Source: Anseranas semipalmata | Lineage: Eukaryota > Chordata > Aves > Anseriformes > Anseranatidae | Length of the DNA stretch: 64,000 bases | Direction: 5' to 3' | Assembly: GCA_013399115.1 (NCBI GenBank) | Contig: VXAA01000626.1 | Location: 2,484-66,483, forward strand | The notes under the pieces: generated by a model | Told to the model about the DNA's origin: nothing | Seen by the model: the letters and a program-made list of their open reading frames with translations, nothing else | Databases searched by the model: none | Shown here: positions 10,401-25,400 of the stretch, piece after piece | Layout: every line of letters starts with the position of its first letter | How positions within the stretch are numbered: the stretch's first letter is position 1 | Position numbers and translations under genes: made by a program

Positions 10401-13400
10401 CTATTTGGCTAAGTGGCTAGAACCAGTATAGCTGATCAACTGTGACTAACACAGCTGATAGATGATATATTTCTACTGGTGAGTTCATCTACAAAGCATT
10501 TGTAGGTCTAATCAGATATTTGACTTTCCACAATTTACCAGTAACTTACACTACAGGAACAGAAAAAACAACAGTACTTCACTGAAAGCAGTACCATTTA
10601 TCATTAGGCAAAAGAGAATGTTCTTATGGTTAAGAAGACATTTTAACTGGTACTCTGAAAATGGACCAGTAAGAGTTACTTTAACATATACAGAAATAAA
10701 AAAATAAGCGTAGTTAATTAATTAGATGATCCAAGATTACACACTGTGTATATTTATGTATGACCTGTTGCCCTGATAGATTTAGACTCTTTTTTTTTTT
10801 CTCTCCTCCTCTTTCAATCTCAGCATACTGACCGCATGTCCAAGGGACCAGCCATTAATGGTTGCCCTCCCTGCCTCATCAGACTAATAGTTACCCTGTT
10901 GCCTGTCCTTCGTTACTGCGCTACAGTTAAAGTTCCTGTGTGTCCAAGAAAACAGAAAGACCTGGCCTACCCTTACACTTCAGATTCTATTTTAAACAAG
11001 GATGTTTGATGCCAGCAATTTCAGGCGTAAGGCCTACTATGTTTCCCTTTTTCACCTATCTGTGCTTCATACCCTTTCCAACAACAAGCCACAAGGGTCC
11101 AAACCCACCTCTGAAATTTCTTCAAAAGGGAAGTTTTTTCTGCAGTATGTTCAGAGGAAAAACGAGAGAGGACAACAACCCCAGTTATTTCAAAAAATGT
11201 TCTTAGCCTACTAAGGATTATGCTGTGCTGCCTGTCAATGTAAAGAGAAGAGAGAAACTGGGGAGGAAGACATAGCTTTTTTCAGGAAAATCTCAATTGT
11301 CTTGCACTTTGGGACAAAAAGAGAATAATGATGATCAGTGCTGTCATTGTAAGTAACTAGGGTGTTTTCATTCTCTGTTCCAAGTGAGGATGACAGGACA
11401 GACTGACTGAGCAGCATGTGCATTATCTGGGCACATACCCACTCCATTCCCTCTGGCCTCTCTACGCTCCCCTCATTCAAAGGGACCAAAATTCTTTCAA
11501 GTACATCTTTTTGACCCCATTCAGGGCACCACCGCTCTCCCTGTACTTTCCCACCACTGCTGAGACCCTTCCTTAGAACCATCATTGTAGTAAAGTGCCT
11601 GGCCAAAGATCTTTGTGCAGATGGCATTACAATTCTTCTTAGTAATGACCTACACGTTCTTTCTGTAAGGAGCATTTCTAGGGTCGCAGCATGGTTCTGA
11701 GATACTTACTTGCCCTTGCTGGCCAGGTTATCCAAGCAGGTTTTGATGTAGCTTTTGTAATAATCCACTTGTTCCCCATAAAAGGTAGCTTTGGAGTTCA
11801 AGGCACTGTATGTCTGCTGCAGCTTCACCAGCTCTGCCTTTCTTCTCTGACGGTATCTACGCTGATTTCGGATATCCTACAGCACAGAGCAAGACATGCA
11901 GAGACCTACCGGTTATCGAAGCTCTCTGGCTGCTCAAGCCCAGAGCACTGAGACAGACTGATCTTGCTTAGCCCTCCTTCAGGCTACAAGTTTTAGTAAG
12001 ATTCCTCATTCACACTAGCTTCAGTTTAAGTATCATCACTTCTTCTCTGTGTTGACTATTTTTGGAACCAAAATACTCTACACAGCACTTTATTTGAACC
12101 TTTTGTTGCTTTCTCAAACTTCAATGCTGTCATAGTGTATGTCAAGAGTGTCATAATAAGTGATCTAAGGAAGGCAGCAATTTTTGCCTCCATTGGGTAG
12201 GAAGGGTACCTTACAAATCAAGAACTATAACCAGAACAGTGCATAGACTTCCTCATCTTTCTTTGGTAGTCAGTCATTTTTAAGCACGTTACATTAATAA
12301 CTGAACAAAAAATATGACAAGTAAAATCAACTTCTGTTTTCATTTCTGACACTTATTTAATCTGACCTCTAAAGGTGACAATTCATTCACTTTATATACA
12401 TAATCTTTCCCATATATTATTTTGGCAAATGTACGATATGAAATAAATTATCAACATAGCAACATACAACACTATTGTATCACTTTTGCAAGTTTTTCTT
12501 AGCTTCCCCCTTTAGCATTTCAGGTATTCTTGAATAGGTATATTTAAATAAAAACAATATTTAGGATTTCTTTAAGTTATGGGCAAAACTTCCATGCAAG
12601 ATTAAGTTTTTAGAGGCACTATTTACACTAGTAAAAAGGAGTAGGAGAAAAGATCACACATTAAGGCTTCCCCCAACGTGTAACACTTTCTTAAGGTGCC
12701 TTAGATTCTGGTAACACAATCATTTGAGAAAACACAAACTTCCCATAAAAATAAAAGGCTTTTGAAATGTGAAAAGGTGGAAACACTGCAGCAAACGGTA
12801 TGCTTTATACGCCTAACTACTGCAAAACTTACTCCTCCTGAAAACTCACACCAGTTTCACAACACTGCAAACTATGGTAAAAGCCCAACTCTGATTACTA
12901 GGAAACCACCAATTGGCATACCTTCGCAATGTCATTGATAAGTTCCTGGTATTTATTTTTTGCATTCACTGTCCCCAGTTCTGTCAACTTCTTCAGGCCT
13001 GTCTTGATTTTCTCTTTTTTTCCCTGAAGATTTAAGTTGCTGTCTTCCCTTACAGACACAGATTTTTTCATCTTATCGGGAGTTTTAGCATCACGAATGG
13101 CCCGTTTCTGCATAGCTCTTTGATGCTCTGCTTCCTAGAAAAACAAAAAATTACAAGTTCACAAGTAGATTGATTTTTTAAGGTGACAAAGAAATAGAAT
13201 TAGATCATCTGACTGATGGCATAACAGGATACAGAATTTTGCACAGTCGTTCTGGTACTGACTCTGATGAATCCATGTTTGATGAACACATTCCCTGTAC
13301 AGGACCAGTAGAAGCCTACCTACTGTTTAAAACAGTCTTCTAGATAAATATTTTCTAGCAACTATCAGAGAAGTAAGATTCACACATACAATTTATTTCC

Positions 13401-16400
13401 ATTATATTCCTTCCTCATTATTGTGACATGCTGCTCCAAAATCAGTGGAGACAGCTTCACTACAATACATAACACAGATTCCCAAATATACCCACATTAA
13501 TCTAGATAAACAACAATTTCTCAGTCTAAAAAGAACGTGGGGAAACGAATCTTCGTACTTGCTCTGAGGTAGCTGGAGTTTCCAAGATTTCAGTCAGTGT
13601 CTCCCCTGGTTGGAAGCGGATTACATCAACAATTAAACGTTTTGTGCTGCAGAGAAACCGAGGAGAACAGGAGATAAAATTTTTAAGCCAAAAGTCCTTC
13701 AATATTGCTCTGCAATAATAGCAACATTACTCATTTACCTTGAAGTCATATTATCTCTGGATGCACTTAGGCAGTCATAATTTAAACCAGACCAGAACTC
13801 TGATAATTAGTTTACATTTTTGACACTATTTTATCAGAAACTGATTCCCTAAAAGGCTTATCTACATAGTACATAGGATTGCTCCCTAGCACCTTCTCAA
13901 ACAGCAAGGACAGTACCCCATATATTCCAAGACAGCCCCAGTACTGCCACCTGGACCACAGAAGCCGCAATTTGAAGGTGAAAGGTAAAGCAGGTAGCAG
14001 TAAAAGCAATTTCATGCAGCCAGAAAAAGTCTATAACATTATCCATCCAAAATTGCACTTCAGTGCTTTGTAACAAGTATCAAAAATACTCCATGGGACT
14101 ATTTTTTATTTTTTAAACCTGTACACTGAGCCAAAGCGGGTACCTGTCTCTAATCTAATGACAAACAGATCATTCCTTGATCTCAGGATCAAAGATCAAG
14201 ATCTGTGACTTAATCACAGTCAGTGCCTAGTGTGAGGCAATTCTCTCCCTGAGCCAGATGACAATACCAAATAGTGCCTTCAATACTTTGCAGTCGGGCT
14301 GGAATTATTTCCGGCATAATACAAAGCGCATCAACACCTTCCCTACCATCCACATCTTAGATGACTTCAAGCAAATCTGATAAATCTTTACTTTTGAAAT
14401 CAATGTCACCTTCTTCTGGTGGGTAGGAAAATGCTGGCATATCTTTTAAGAAACGCAGTTAATTTAAAGTTATTTTTGGAGATACATTTTTTTTTTCCTG
14501 AGATCATTGCCCTGTCTAGGTTGAGTGTAAGCTGACCTGAAGAATTCTCAGTTAAGCCATCTAGCATCTGAGCAGGAACGCATCAGAGCGGGTTAATAGG
14601 TAACTGAATGCCAGGTAGCTGCTCTATACATCCCAGCAACAGGGATTTGCTTAAAACTGGAAAAGAGTCAATATTAGTACTAAGTCCTTCCAGATAAAAT
14701 AGAGTCTGGCAATGATGAAATCACTGACTGTCCATTGCTCTTTCCATCAGTCTACCAAAACCTCTATTTCCCCAAAAGCTGTTAGTCTTCATCTATCAGA
14801 GTCAAGTCTGGGGGACAGAGTGCAGAGGGAACAGAAGAGCATCACAAACCAAAAAAGGGGAGCAGCAACACTCCTAAGGAGGTATTTCCCACAAACTGGG
14901 GAAAAGCTACAGGGAGAGTATCGTAAGTTACCATCATTGTCTCCCAGTTCACTAACAGGATACAGACATAGTCTGCTCAAAGGCTATATAAATCAGCTAA
15001 TTCTGTAAGAATGAGTAATTTTAGCAGTACAGCATCACATATGCTAGACATTCAGTTACCCATAAAATTTCCTTATGTCACACATATTCTACTGAAAACA
15101 TTTGCACAGGGCATTATATGGGCAACACAAATATGAATGCATCTTAATTTTACGCCAGTAGACTTCAGAGTTAAAAGTAAATTGTGATGAATGCTATGAG
15201 TTATTTACAATAATCCTAACAAATTATTCACATGCAAGTAAATCCAACTGCTGCCATCACATTTGCTCACAACTGGAATATTTTCTTTTCTGGTAGTTTT
15301 TCCCCTCCGGAATTCATCCAAGATACACTTTTAAAGAGTGACAAATTCTACAGTGACAAAGAACTAGCAAGAACAACTTTAACAGCCACAGCATTTAAAG
15401 GACATGGCTACAAGTTCAATGTATTTTGAGTAACAGTACCATATTTGCTTAATTTAAACTTCTTCTTACTTTCACGTGCAGATTAGCTGTGCAAATTCAG
15501 GTTCTACCCTCACCCTTCTCTCGAGAAATACATTGGGTAGTTTATCCTTCACTTACTTCAGCAGAATTGTCCTTGCATCCATCTCTGCATTTTCATCACC
15601 AGGAACATCAAATTTGTTAGTGAGTGTGAGAGAAACCTCTGTCTTTGCTAGCATCTCCCTGTTGGGGTCATTAACATTGCCAGACCCTTCCCCTGTCAAG
15701 TGAAAAAAGATTTTTTTATAGATTACATCATATTCTTTACATTCTTGACTGCTACAGCTTTGTATTTTCCCCCTACATAACAGACCATGGAAAAACTACA
15801 TTGTTTCCTTTACTGTCAAAAGTTATTGTCATATGCCAATAACAGCTTTTAAAAACATCTTCAATATATCACAGACTTAATCTTCACAAATTGAGAGACT
15901 ACACACACCATAAAGACACCGCATAATCTCTAGTTTGTATGCCTTAAAGGTGTATGCGTATTCCATTGTACGTCAGCATCTCAGTGTCTACCAAGAAGAG
16001 TAGCTAGCCTGCCAAAAATACTTTATAAATTAAAATATCAATGTGCCTTTCTGTCCATGTCCTCATTAGAATGAATTTTCCAAGTGAAAAGCAAAGCTCT
16101 TGTTGGCGACCAAGCTTGTAATCTCCTAATAAACAAAGTAAGCTGTCCTGTCAAAAGAAATTTTACTTGTTCCAACTGTAGCTGAATTTTCATCAGAACA
16201 GTTCTTAGGATGTTTTTTGCTCCCCCTACACCCTCTTTTTAAAGGGCTGCAGAAATATTAAACTGACAGATTGACCACAGCAATCAAATACACACAGGAA
16301 AAATGAAATGGTGAAGGAGGGTAAATTCTAGTTAAACTCAAGGTCTAGGTTCTCTCAGGTAACGCTTCTTATGTTCTGCTCTTTGTGAGTGCTCAGAAGA

Positions 16401-19400
16401 AAACACACTAGCAATTATTCCTTTAGAAGGTTCCAACCTTCCTTAACAAGCAACTTCAAGGTAACTATTTTGCTGTCAAAGCATCCTCTCAAAAAACTGT
16501 GTCCACCCATCTCCAAAGCCCTGCAGACTAGATTTCATGCTCCGAATAGCTGCAACATGAAAACCAAGAAAGGAGAGACTCGTGCAACTTTTCAGTTTGT
16601 TATACTGTGAAGAACTGACTGTGGCTCAGATCTTGTATTTGGAAAACTTTCACAGATTAGTAACAGTGAAGTTAGTTTTCTTCCTCCCTCCAGCCCAAAA
16701 AAGAGAAAGATAAATTTTTCTTATCCTTATTATTCCTCTATCAAATATTCAGTAATATATAGAAAACACTCAATAGGAGGGACATAAATTTATTTGTCCA
16801 TATGCCAAAGATTGCTATAGGGCCACATGCCATTTAACATACTCATTACTAGACTCTTAAAGGAACACAGAGAACTCCAGAACAGAGGACATATCTTTGC
16901 AAACAAGCCGTGACACACAAAGAAATAGCTCCAACACACGGGAACAAAAAACATTTCTAAATTTCTGTCCATCTTCTAGAAACAGGAGTGGTGTGAGGTG
17001 AGGGGATTGGGGACAAGAAGAGAAAGAAGCAAGATCTGTTTTTTTCAGGGTAAAAAGTTCTGAAGTCAGAGGAATAAACTGGAACAAATTGCTGCTCCTA
17101 TTTTAGAGCACGTACTTCCAGATGATCAGTCATGATTCCTTTGATAGTTTCTTTACCACACTTCAAATCATCTAAGGTAATACCACACATTTCTTAGGCA
17201 AAATAAAATAGGTCACCTATTAAGGACTCAATTGTAGGAACTTCTCCAAGATCATCCAGCAACTCATGAATTGGATCATTGTGCTCAGGAGCAATTGCGT
17301 CTTGATGGTCTAAAAGCAGCTAGATGAACAGAAAAAAACATTTATGTTGTTAATCATAAATCCTTTTCTAGACAGTGACATTACATTACTTCACACTGGT
17401 ATCTTTTAGAAAAAGATCCTACTTCACTAAACTCCAAAGCTGCAATATCACCATTCAAAGCTGTGCCATTATCATATACTCACATACTTTCAAAAGAAAG
17501 TTAAAAAAAAAAAAAAAAACAGTAGTAAAAATTACTGAATTCTATAAACTTACAAGCTCTTGTACACTATAATCAAATGACAGCTTTCACTTTTATATTT
17601 GGTTACTTCGGGTTTCAACCAGAAGCAGTATTTTCTTTGTGAGGGCTGCTTATAAGGAGCAACTGTGACCAATGTATACTTACAGTGTGTGTATTGATGA
17701 TTTCACCAATAGAAATATAAATAACTGGTTTAGTGAGAGTCACCAAGTCAGAATATTCATCAATATTAAATTTATCCTGCAATTCAGGGACCTCACAGGC
17801 AGCCTGAAAAAAACGTCTTTAAAGAGAGGGGGGGGGNAGTCACAGGACCTATCAAGAGCATCAAGTCCCCTGATAAGCCCAAGCACAGTCACTCTTCTTT
17901 AAACTACGGTACGTTACAGCATACTATAGTTTATCACATCAAAAGTAACCTAGTAAATTCAATTATTCTTATTGGCCATGTTGGCACTAGCTCATTTTCA
18001 GCATCTGCAGGACAGGCCTATGGTTCCAGTGACCTTGTTCGCACATCCTCCTGCCTTCGCTGCAGTAACACCCCTCACTCCCAGCGATCTCTAGTTTTCT
18101 TTCTTCCAAAAGATGAAAGGTATAAGACAACAATTCTTGAATTTTTACTTGAATTCTTGAATTTTACTACACAAACAGCTAAATACCAGCTTTATTCCCA
18201 AGCACTGTTTAGTTTTCACAGGAAGGCAGGGTTCATACAGGAAAGAATGCATGTCCGCTCTAGTTGCTCATGGCCAGAGTATCACAATAAACACACAGAA
18301 AAACAGCCTTTACCCTAGAAACTCCTAAGTCAAAATGCTTGACATGACAATCTCATTAATATACTATGTATCGTTCATAAATTCCAGGTACACATTTTAT
18401 CTGCCATTATCACTGATGCTTATGGAAGTCTGGAGTGTAATCTCTTATTTTCAACAAACCGCATATTTGACAGAGATAGAATATATCATATTTAAAATTT
18501 ATTATCACCCCTTTTTATTTGCACATTTTCCTCTGCCAAAACTCGCAACTTAATCAGCTAAAGTCTTCTACCTGAACTTCTGGTACGACTGTGATAGGTA
18601 TTCATTAATGATGCTTAGATGCGCATTGTCTCCCATGAACATCTTATTGGATGCAGCATGCTGCAACATCTTTGCAATGGAACCAAGGTTTCTGCGTTGA
18701 TCCGTGGTCAGCTGACCTCCAGCTGAAAGATCGATGATGTCAAACGCATCTGGTGCAACAATGGCTGGATTCATGTAGCGATAATAGAGTAAGTTGCCAA
18801 CAATCTAGGAAAAGTTGAGTAGAGAAAAAACACATCAAGAAAAAATGGTATAGGCCCCCAATGACTTTTACTGAAACTACTCTGAATGAGTTTTGGCAGA
18901 TTATTTTCTTGTAAGCTGTAGGTCCCTGCCAAGATAAAGGGTCTACTGTGCTGCTGTATACAAGCACATGCTATCCCAAAGAATCTACAGTGTTAAAAAA
19001 TATATGTATTAAGATGCAGTAGGACAGTCAATACAAAGAGGGAAGCCTGAGCACTACCAGTACCAGGACAGTACAGCTGCAGATATTCCTATGCATAAAG
19101 ATTTTAAAATTCAACTTATAAAAACGTATAGACAGGCAATATTACAAATTACAATGAATTACTCATGAGCATAAGACATTCTACCGTGAGAATTAAACAA
19201 TTTAGCTTAACAGAGGGCAGAACGACCATAGCATAGAGGAACCTGGTACTGCTGTCCCATAAAGAACAAGAGCTAATTCTTAGAAAAGTATGCAGAATTG
19301 ACCATCTCCAACAAAGCAAAGTGGTGAAGAAGCATGGCAAACCAAGGAGCTAAACTGAGAAAATAGCAGCTACCTTCCACCCCTTCTCCATAGCCCCTTT

Positions 19401-22400
19401 CTCTTTCAGAATAACTCTTCGATAAGCCAGCAACATTTTCAGCTACAGACCTCCAGTTAAAAGTAAGCAAGAGTAACCAAGAAACCATTTAATCCAGAGG
19501 TTAGAAATTGAGAAGTACAGAAGATGAATGACCTTTGACATTTCAAAATCCAATTTACCTCACTAAATGTGAGCAGCAATAAACTTTGAGGAGCCAATAA
19601 TAAAGATATCACATTATTCGTACACTCATAAACATACTTCTAACCTGTATTTGATATTTTGCCTAAAGTAATTCCAGCAATGAAAAGGAATTAGTCCAGC
19701 ATACTGATGCAAAGCAAAAATTCTCACACCACATGCTCTAGTATTTTCTGGTGGTTCACAGAAATTTATAGAGGGCCAGGTCACAGAATCTTGGCTTCTC
19801 CTGTTTGACACGTGACTTGAATGCACAGAAGAGATCAGAGGTCTGAAGAAACAGCTGAAAACACAGAAAAAGGCCTACCCATTGCTAAGCAGCCCAGGAA
19901 ATTATTAACTGCTATCAGAGAGGTCAGTTTTTTTGATAACTGTTTCATGCAAGCTCCTGCTGCACTCTCCCAGATTATGTCACAGGATCTCACCAGTCAA
20001 AGCTGTTTACTACTGGTCATAAGAAAATACATCTGTGAGAGAAACCATATTAATAATATTCAAACTTCCAGGGGGAGAGGAACGGTATATTATATGGGTA
20101 GCTCTGGGTCCTAACAAATCTACACGCAGTCATTGCACACAGCTGCAGCTGTGTCTTTCGTGTGGACCATTACATTGTTTCCACAAAGATTAATGAAAAC
20201 TGCAGTTTTCCACCTAAATTTACAGATGGAAAAAATTAATTCACCTGAACAGAAAGAATCGATGCCTCAGAATGGGAAAGCACAGAACTAGAAGAGAGAA
20301 GAAAACAGCATTCAGATTGGTAATTATTTTGTAATGAAGCAGAGGCAGAGAAGCTTAAAGAGACATTGTCAAGTATTTTAAGATCCAAACTTTGTTTTAT
20401 TAACAAGCAAAGCATTCGCGGACATAAAGACCTTTGTAATTACAAAAAGCCATAAAAACAAAGAAATTTCAATGAAAGCCACAAAGCTACACTCATCTGG
20501 ACGCGCCTACTGTTAGAATCCTTTTAATTCTCCAAATCTATTGAAATGCAAAATACAAAACTGACTAGACATCATGAAAAGTAACACTATACTTTGCTGC
20601 TAAAATATTCTAGAGCATGACAGGTAAGGGAACTAGGAATATCAGAATTTTGCATAATATCAGAATTTTTGCTTTTAACTTGACATTGTCTCTTTAAGAA
20701 AAGAGCAGCTGGCTCTGATCGTACCAGCAAAACCAAGGTTTATTTTCCAGGAGCAAGAGTACCTCAAGAAACCTAAAGGACACAACGCCCAAGATGCTAA
20801 AAGCAAAGCAGAAGCAACAGGATGCCTCCTTCTGAACACTGTATTACATCTCAGATGATGTACATGAAACTAAAAATCAAAAGCATGATGTGAAACATTT
20901 TATATCCATAATAACAAATAAGCGGTACATAGGTTTACATACACTCCTCTCCACACATACACCCAACAAAGGAGAAGAACAAGATGCATTTGCCGCAGCC
21001 AATTTGGCTGACAATTATTCACAAAGGTGTTCAGCTCCTCACCTTCAGAAGTTCATCCTCGCCAGCATCAGGAAACTTCTCATACAGGGAGTCTTTCAGT
21101 ACCTTGGCAATGAAACGCATTCCGTAACTTTGAAGGAAAGAAAAGGCAATTAAGACTGCTGCAAGCGTGAACCCACCAATAACTTTTACAGGATAATACT
21201 GTGGTACACCAGACTCACGGGATTTTGTCGACTGAACTAACAATGGCAGACAGGAACTTGTCTGTCACTGTCCTCATATTTCTGATTGAGGCATCCAGGC
21301 GTGTCCTCACCTCTTCATGATTTAGAGCTTGTTCAGGTGTAACATCATACGGCAGTTTGCTATTTGAAAAAGTCAAATATGAAGGTGAGTACTCCTCATG
21401 CTAGTATATTTCTGTCAGAGCTAGGCAGAATTTCTAGCTTGACACAGAAACAAGCCTACATTCACTGGCTGCCAAGAGCTATGCATTACCTTCAATTAAC
21501 ATTCTAGGCACTGGAAGAGCTAAGAATTTCTTGTTTTTACTTCCTCTGCTCTCCTTGCAACAGCCATTGTGAGAAAAGGCCCAGCTAACTCAAAACTGTA
21601 CGTTTTTGTACAGCATACAGACATGCACACTAGGACAAAAAAAGTACCATCTGTGACATGTTGTAGTACCTCAGGTTGCAAACAAATCAGTGAAAAAGCA
21701 AGCTGCACATTTCAATGTTAAGATGATAAAAATTCATGCAGTGTGCTGTAAGAGCTGGCTTTTACTTTGTATGCTTTTTTTCTCCTCTTCTAAAGTATGT
21801 TAAAAAACATAATAGACCCCTCTAGATCTAGCAAATCTCATGTACTGTAAGAAAAAGAAATGAGAATGTAGTGCATGGAGCTCTGTCTGTGGACAGATGA
21901 GGAGTCGACCGAGAGCTTATGGGTCAGGATTAAAGGCAGGGCAGGGACAGGTGACATTATAGTGGGGGTCTGCTACAGGCCACCCAACCAGGATCACCGA
22001 GCGGATGAAGCCCTCTACGGGCAGATAGGAGCAGTCTCACATTCACAAGCCCTGGTCCTCATGGGGGACTTTGACCACCCTGGTATCTGTTGGAAGGACA
22101 ACATAGCAGAGCATAAGCAATCCAGGTTCCTGGAATGCACTGATGACGAAACTTCCTTCTCCAAGTGACAGAGGAGCCAATGAGGAGAGTTGTTATGCTG
22201 GACCTCATTGTCACCAACAAGGAGGGGCTGGTGGGGAATGTGAAGGTCAAAGGCAGCCTTGGCTACAGTGGCCATGAAATGGTGGGCTCCGGGGCCCCCA
22301 GCATAAAGACACGGACCTGTTGGGGCAAGTCCAGAGGAGTGCCACGAAGATTATCAGAGGGCTGGAACCCCTCTCTCCTATGAAGACAGGCTGAGAGAGT

Positions 22401-25400
22401 TGGGGTTGTTCAGCCTGGAGAACAGAAGGCTCTGGGGAGACCTTATAGCGGCCTTCCAGTACCTAAAGAGGGCCTACAAGAAAGCGGGAGAGGGACTCTT
22501 TATCAGGGAGTGTAGTGATAGGACAAGGAGTAATGGTTTCAAACTGAAAGAGGGTAGATTTAGATTAGATATAAGGAAGAAATTCTTTGCTATGAGGGTG
22601 GTGAGGCACTGGAACAGGTTGCCCAGAGAAGCTGTGGATGCCCCATCCCTGGAAGTGTTCAAGGCCAGGTTGGATGGGGCTCTGAGCAACCTGGTCTAAG
22701 TGGAAGGTGTCCCTGCCCATGGCAGGAAGGTTGAAATTAGATGATCTTTAAGGTCCCTTCCAACCCAAACCTTTCTATGATTCTATAAATGACAGAAAAT
22801 CATCCAAGCACAAAGAGGTCCTACAATCCAATTGTCATCAGCAGATGATATTAATTAGAAAGATGTTAGGACTAAAGAACTGCAATGTTATGCTTCTCCT
22901 CCAGTGAAAGAGGTTTTGTTTGCTTGTGAATAGTACCCATGTTTGTACAGGTTATACACAAAACAGAAAGACTGAACAAAGACTCGCATGGAAGTGATTC
23001 TTGACTACTTTGCCTTCCTACTATTTCTTCTAGCTTAGAAGGCATCTCATAGCTAATTATCAGTTCAACACAGGCAAAGACCAAAGAGCATTCCTTCTTC
23101 CATCTCCTAATGAGATTCCCTTCCAAAACCCTCAGCACCACTGACAGAACATGATCTTTATAACTTTCAGAAGAAAGCCACCTTGAGGAGATGGAAAAAG
23201 TTGGCATCAACTGGACAGATGCATGCAGTGAAGCCAAGGATGGTTTGGAATGATTAACAGAACAATGCAAAGGAGCTGAGCAACGTTTAGAAAAACAGAG
23301 TAGTAACAGTTCCCATACCTGGCCTCACCAGTCTGAGATTCCATTTGGTTAACCCAAGACTTGTAAATATCCACTGGATCGGTTTTGATATTGAGCGATT
23401 TGTCATCGATGATTTCCTTCACAACTGGTGCCAGGATCTGTCTCAGGGCATTCTGACCACGGGCACCACGGTTGAAACTTACCACCATTTTAATAACAGT
23501 AGGATTCCCAGTCACAATTTCATGTATTTGGTCTACTTTTGATCTGAAGAAGAAAGAATCAATATGAAGTATGAGGTACGTACAATTCTATTAGCTTTAG
23601 GTATGCTTCTCAGCATCACCGTCAGGAAACAGATGATGGTCTTGTACTAAAATCTCAATACACCAATAAACTACAACACTATACAAGAATAATACTGGAA
23701 TGCTTCTCAGGACAGATGAGGCAAGGAACTTTATGACCACCATCTGGGAATTCCAACACAACTTTCCAGTAGGCATCTCAATGACAATTAATGTAAATCC
23801 AATTGTACGCTCTATTTGAGAGCAGAATTCAAAAATACAAAGGAAACAAAGGGCGTTTTACATAGGCAGAAGAAATAGAACTGTAGGTTTCTTTCAGTGT
23901 TTAAAATAAGCAAGTAAGAACAAAAGCCATTCCTAGTATACCACTATGGGAAATACAGCAGCAGAAAATAATCCACATTTCCCTGAACTATTACTCCCAA
24001 CATGACAACTTCTAAAAGGGATTTTTTTTTTCCTATCTGTTTCAGGGCATACACCATAAAAAGCATTCAAAAATGCTTAAAAAGTAATCCCCTCCAATAC
24101 TTTATGTGCATTCTTCTTCACAGCAAACTGTGCAGCTCTGTATCATAAAGAACTTAAGTCACGTAACACCAAGCTCCTAAGGCTCAACTGACCAAAGTAT
24201 GCCTGAGGACAGCCAGAGTCCCTAAGTCTGACAGTCAATAAAAATGCCAAACAATAAAGCTTCTCATTTTCAGTCCTCTCATCAGTTTTTTGAAAATCCA
24301 GAGAGCTTAGCAGGAGCTCTTGGCTCTGGCTTGTAAAGCCTGAGTTTGCAGTTTGCTGGAAGTTTTTATAACTAGACATTAAAGAATTCATATTAGAATG
24401 AATTTTAGGAAGGATTTGCATTAGATCAAAAATAGCTGCCTTGCTGAGCAGGTGAATTTTGACCAAAGTAAAAAGGCTTCGTTCCTAATGAATAGATTCA
24501 ACTCCTCCTTTCTAGACTACAGAAAGGACTAATGTGAAATGGGAAGAGCAGAACGTAGGGAAAGTTTAGCATTATCTGCATATTAGCATGAGACATCACA
24601 TGACAACTGCCTCAATTCTAGAAACTGCCAAAACTGATTCAACAGCAAGGCCATGCCGTGTCACCACATACTTGATCTCTTCCTGCAACGCTGTTTGAAA
24701 AAGCCGCAACAACAGATATTCCTCTCTCTGATTGGATGCGTAGTTATACAGTGTGAAGATGACAGAATCCATGAACTTTGTGGATTTGTTTTGAGGCATC
24801 TGAAAAATCAGCTTGGCCAAGTAGGTTGGGTTAGTCTGTAACAAAAACAAAAAATACTTAGTGCAAGAGCCCATGAAGGCCGGTGTCACAAAGAACTATG
24901 GTGGCTCAGAACTATAGTGCATAAGCAAAGACTGTGCCAAAACATGTAAGCCTCTATAACAAGAGGAATGCTCTAGGAGCAGCACTAGATTCTCCATACC
25001 TGAAGTAAGTAGAACAGATGCTGATAGGCTTCCAGCTTTTCTCTCTTCTCTTTGCTCAAAGCTTTCAAACCGCCCCTTTGTTTGTTCAGCATCATCATGT
25101 CAGACAGCTGTTCCTTGTTCTTCTTGGTAAGCTTTTTGCTATGAGAAACAACATCCTGGAAGGAACGCATAAGGACAGATTCCACTCTAAATATTTAATA
25201 GCATGCAATATTGGAAAAAAGTTGCATCCGAGAGCCCACTTGCTTGTATGTGGAAAGGCAGAGTCAAGGTATGTCTGGGGCTACTGAAGTGAAGCATTAT
25301 TTGTCATAGCCCCGATTTCTCTGTTTTGTCCCTGACTTCCTGCATTTGTTGAGAACCCTAGAGGGGCTAGTCGCTCTTGGCAGCAATTACCTTCAGAGCT

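Noticed and set aside
22787..23004. 218-bp flank as a CR1 3' transduction
   Set aside because: The tract of identity starts inside the CR1 with diverged CR1 upstream at the second site, which transduction would not produce; conversion or misassembly fits better.
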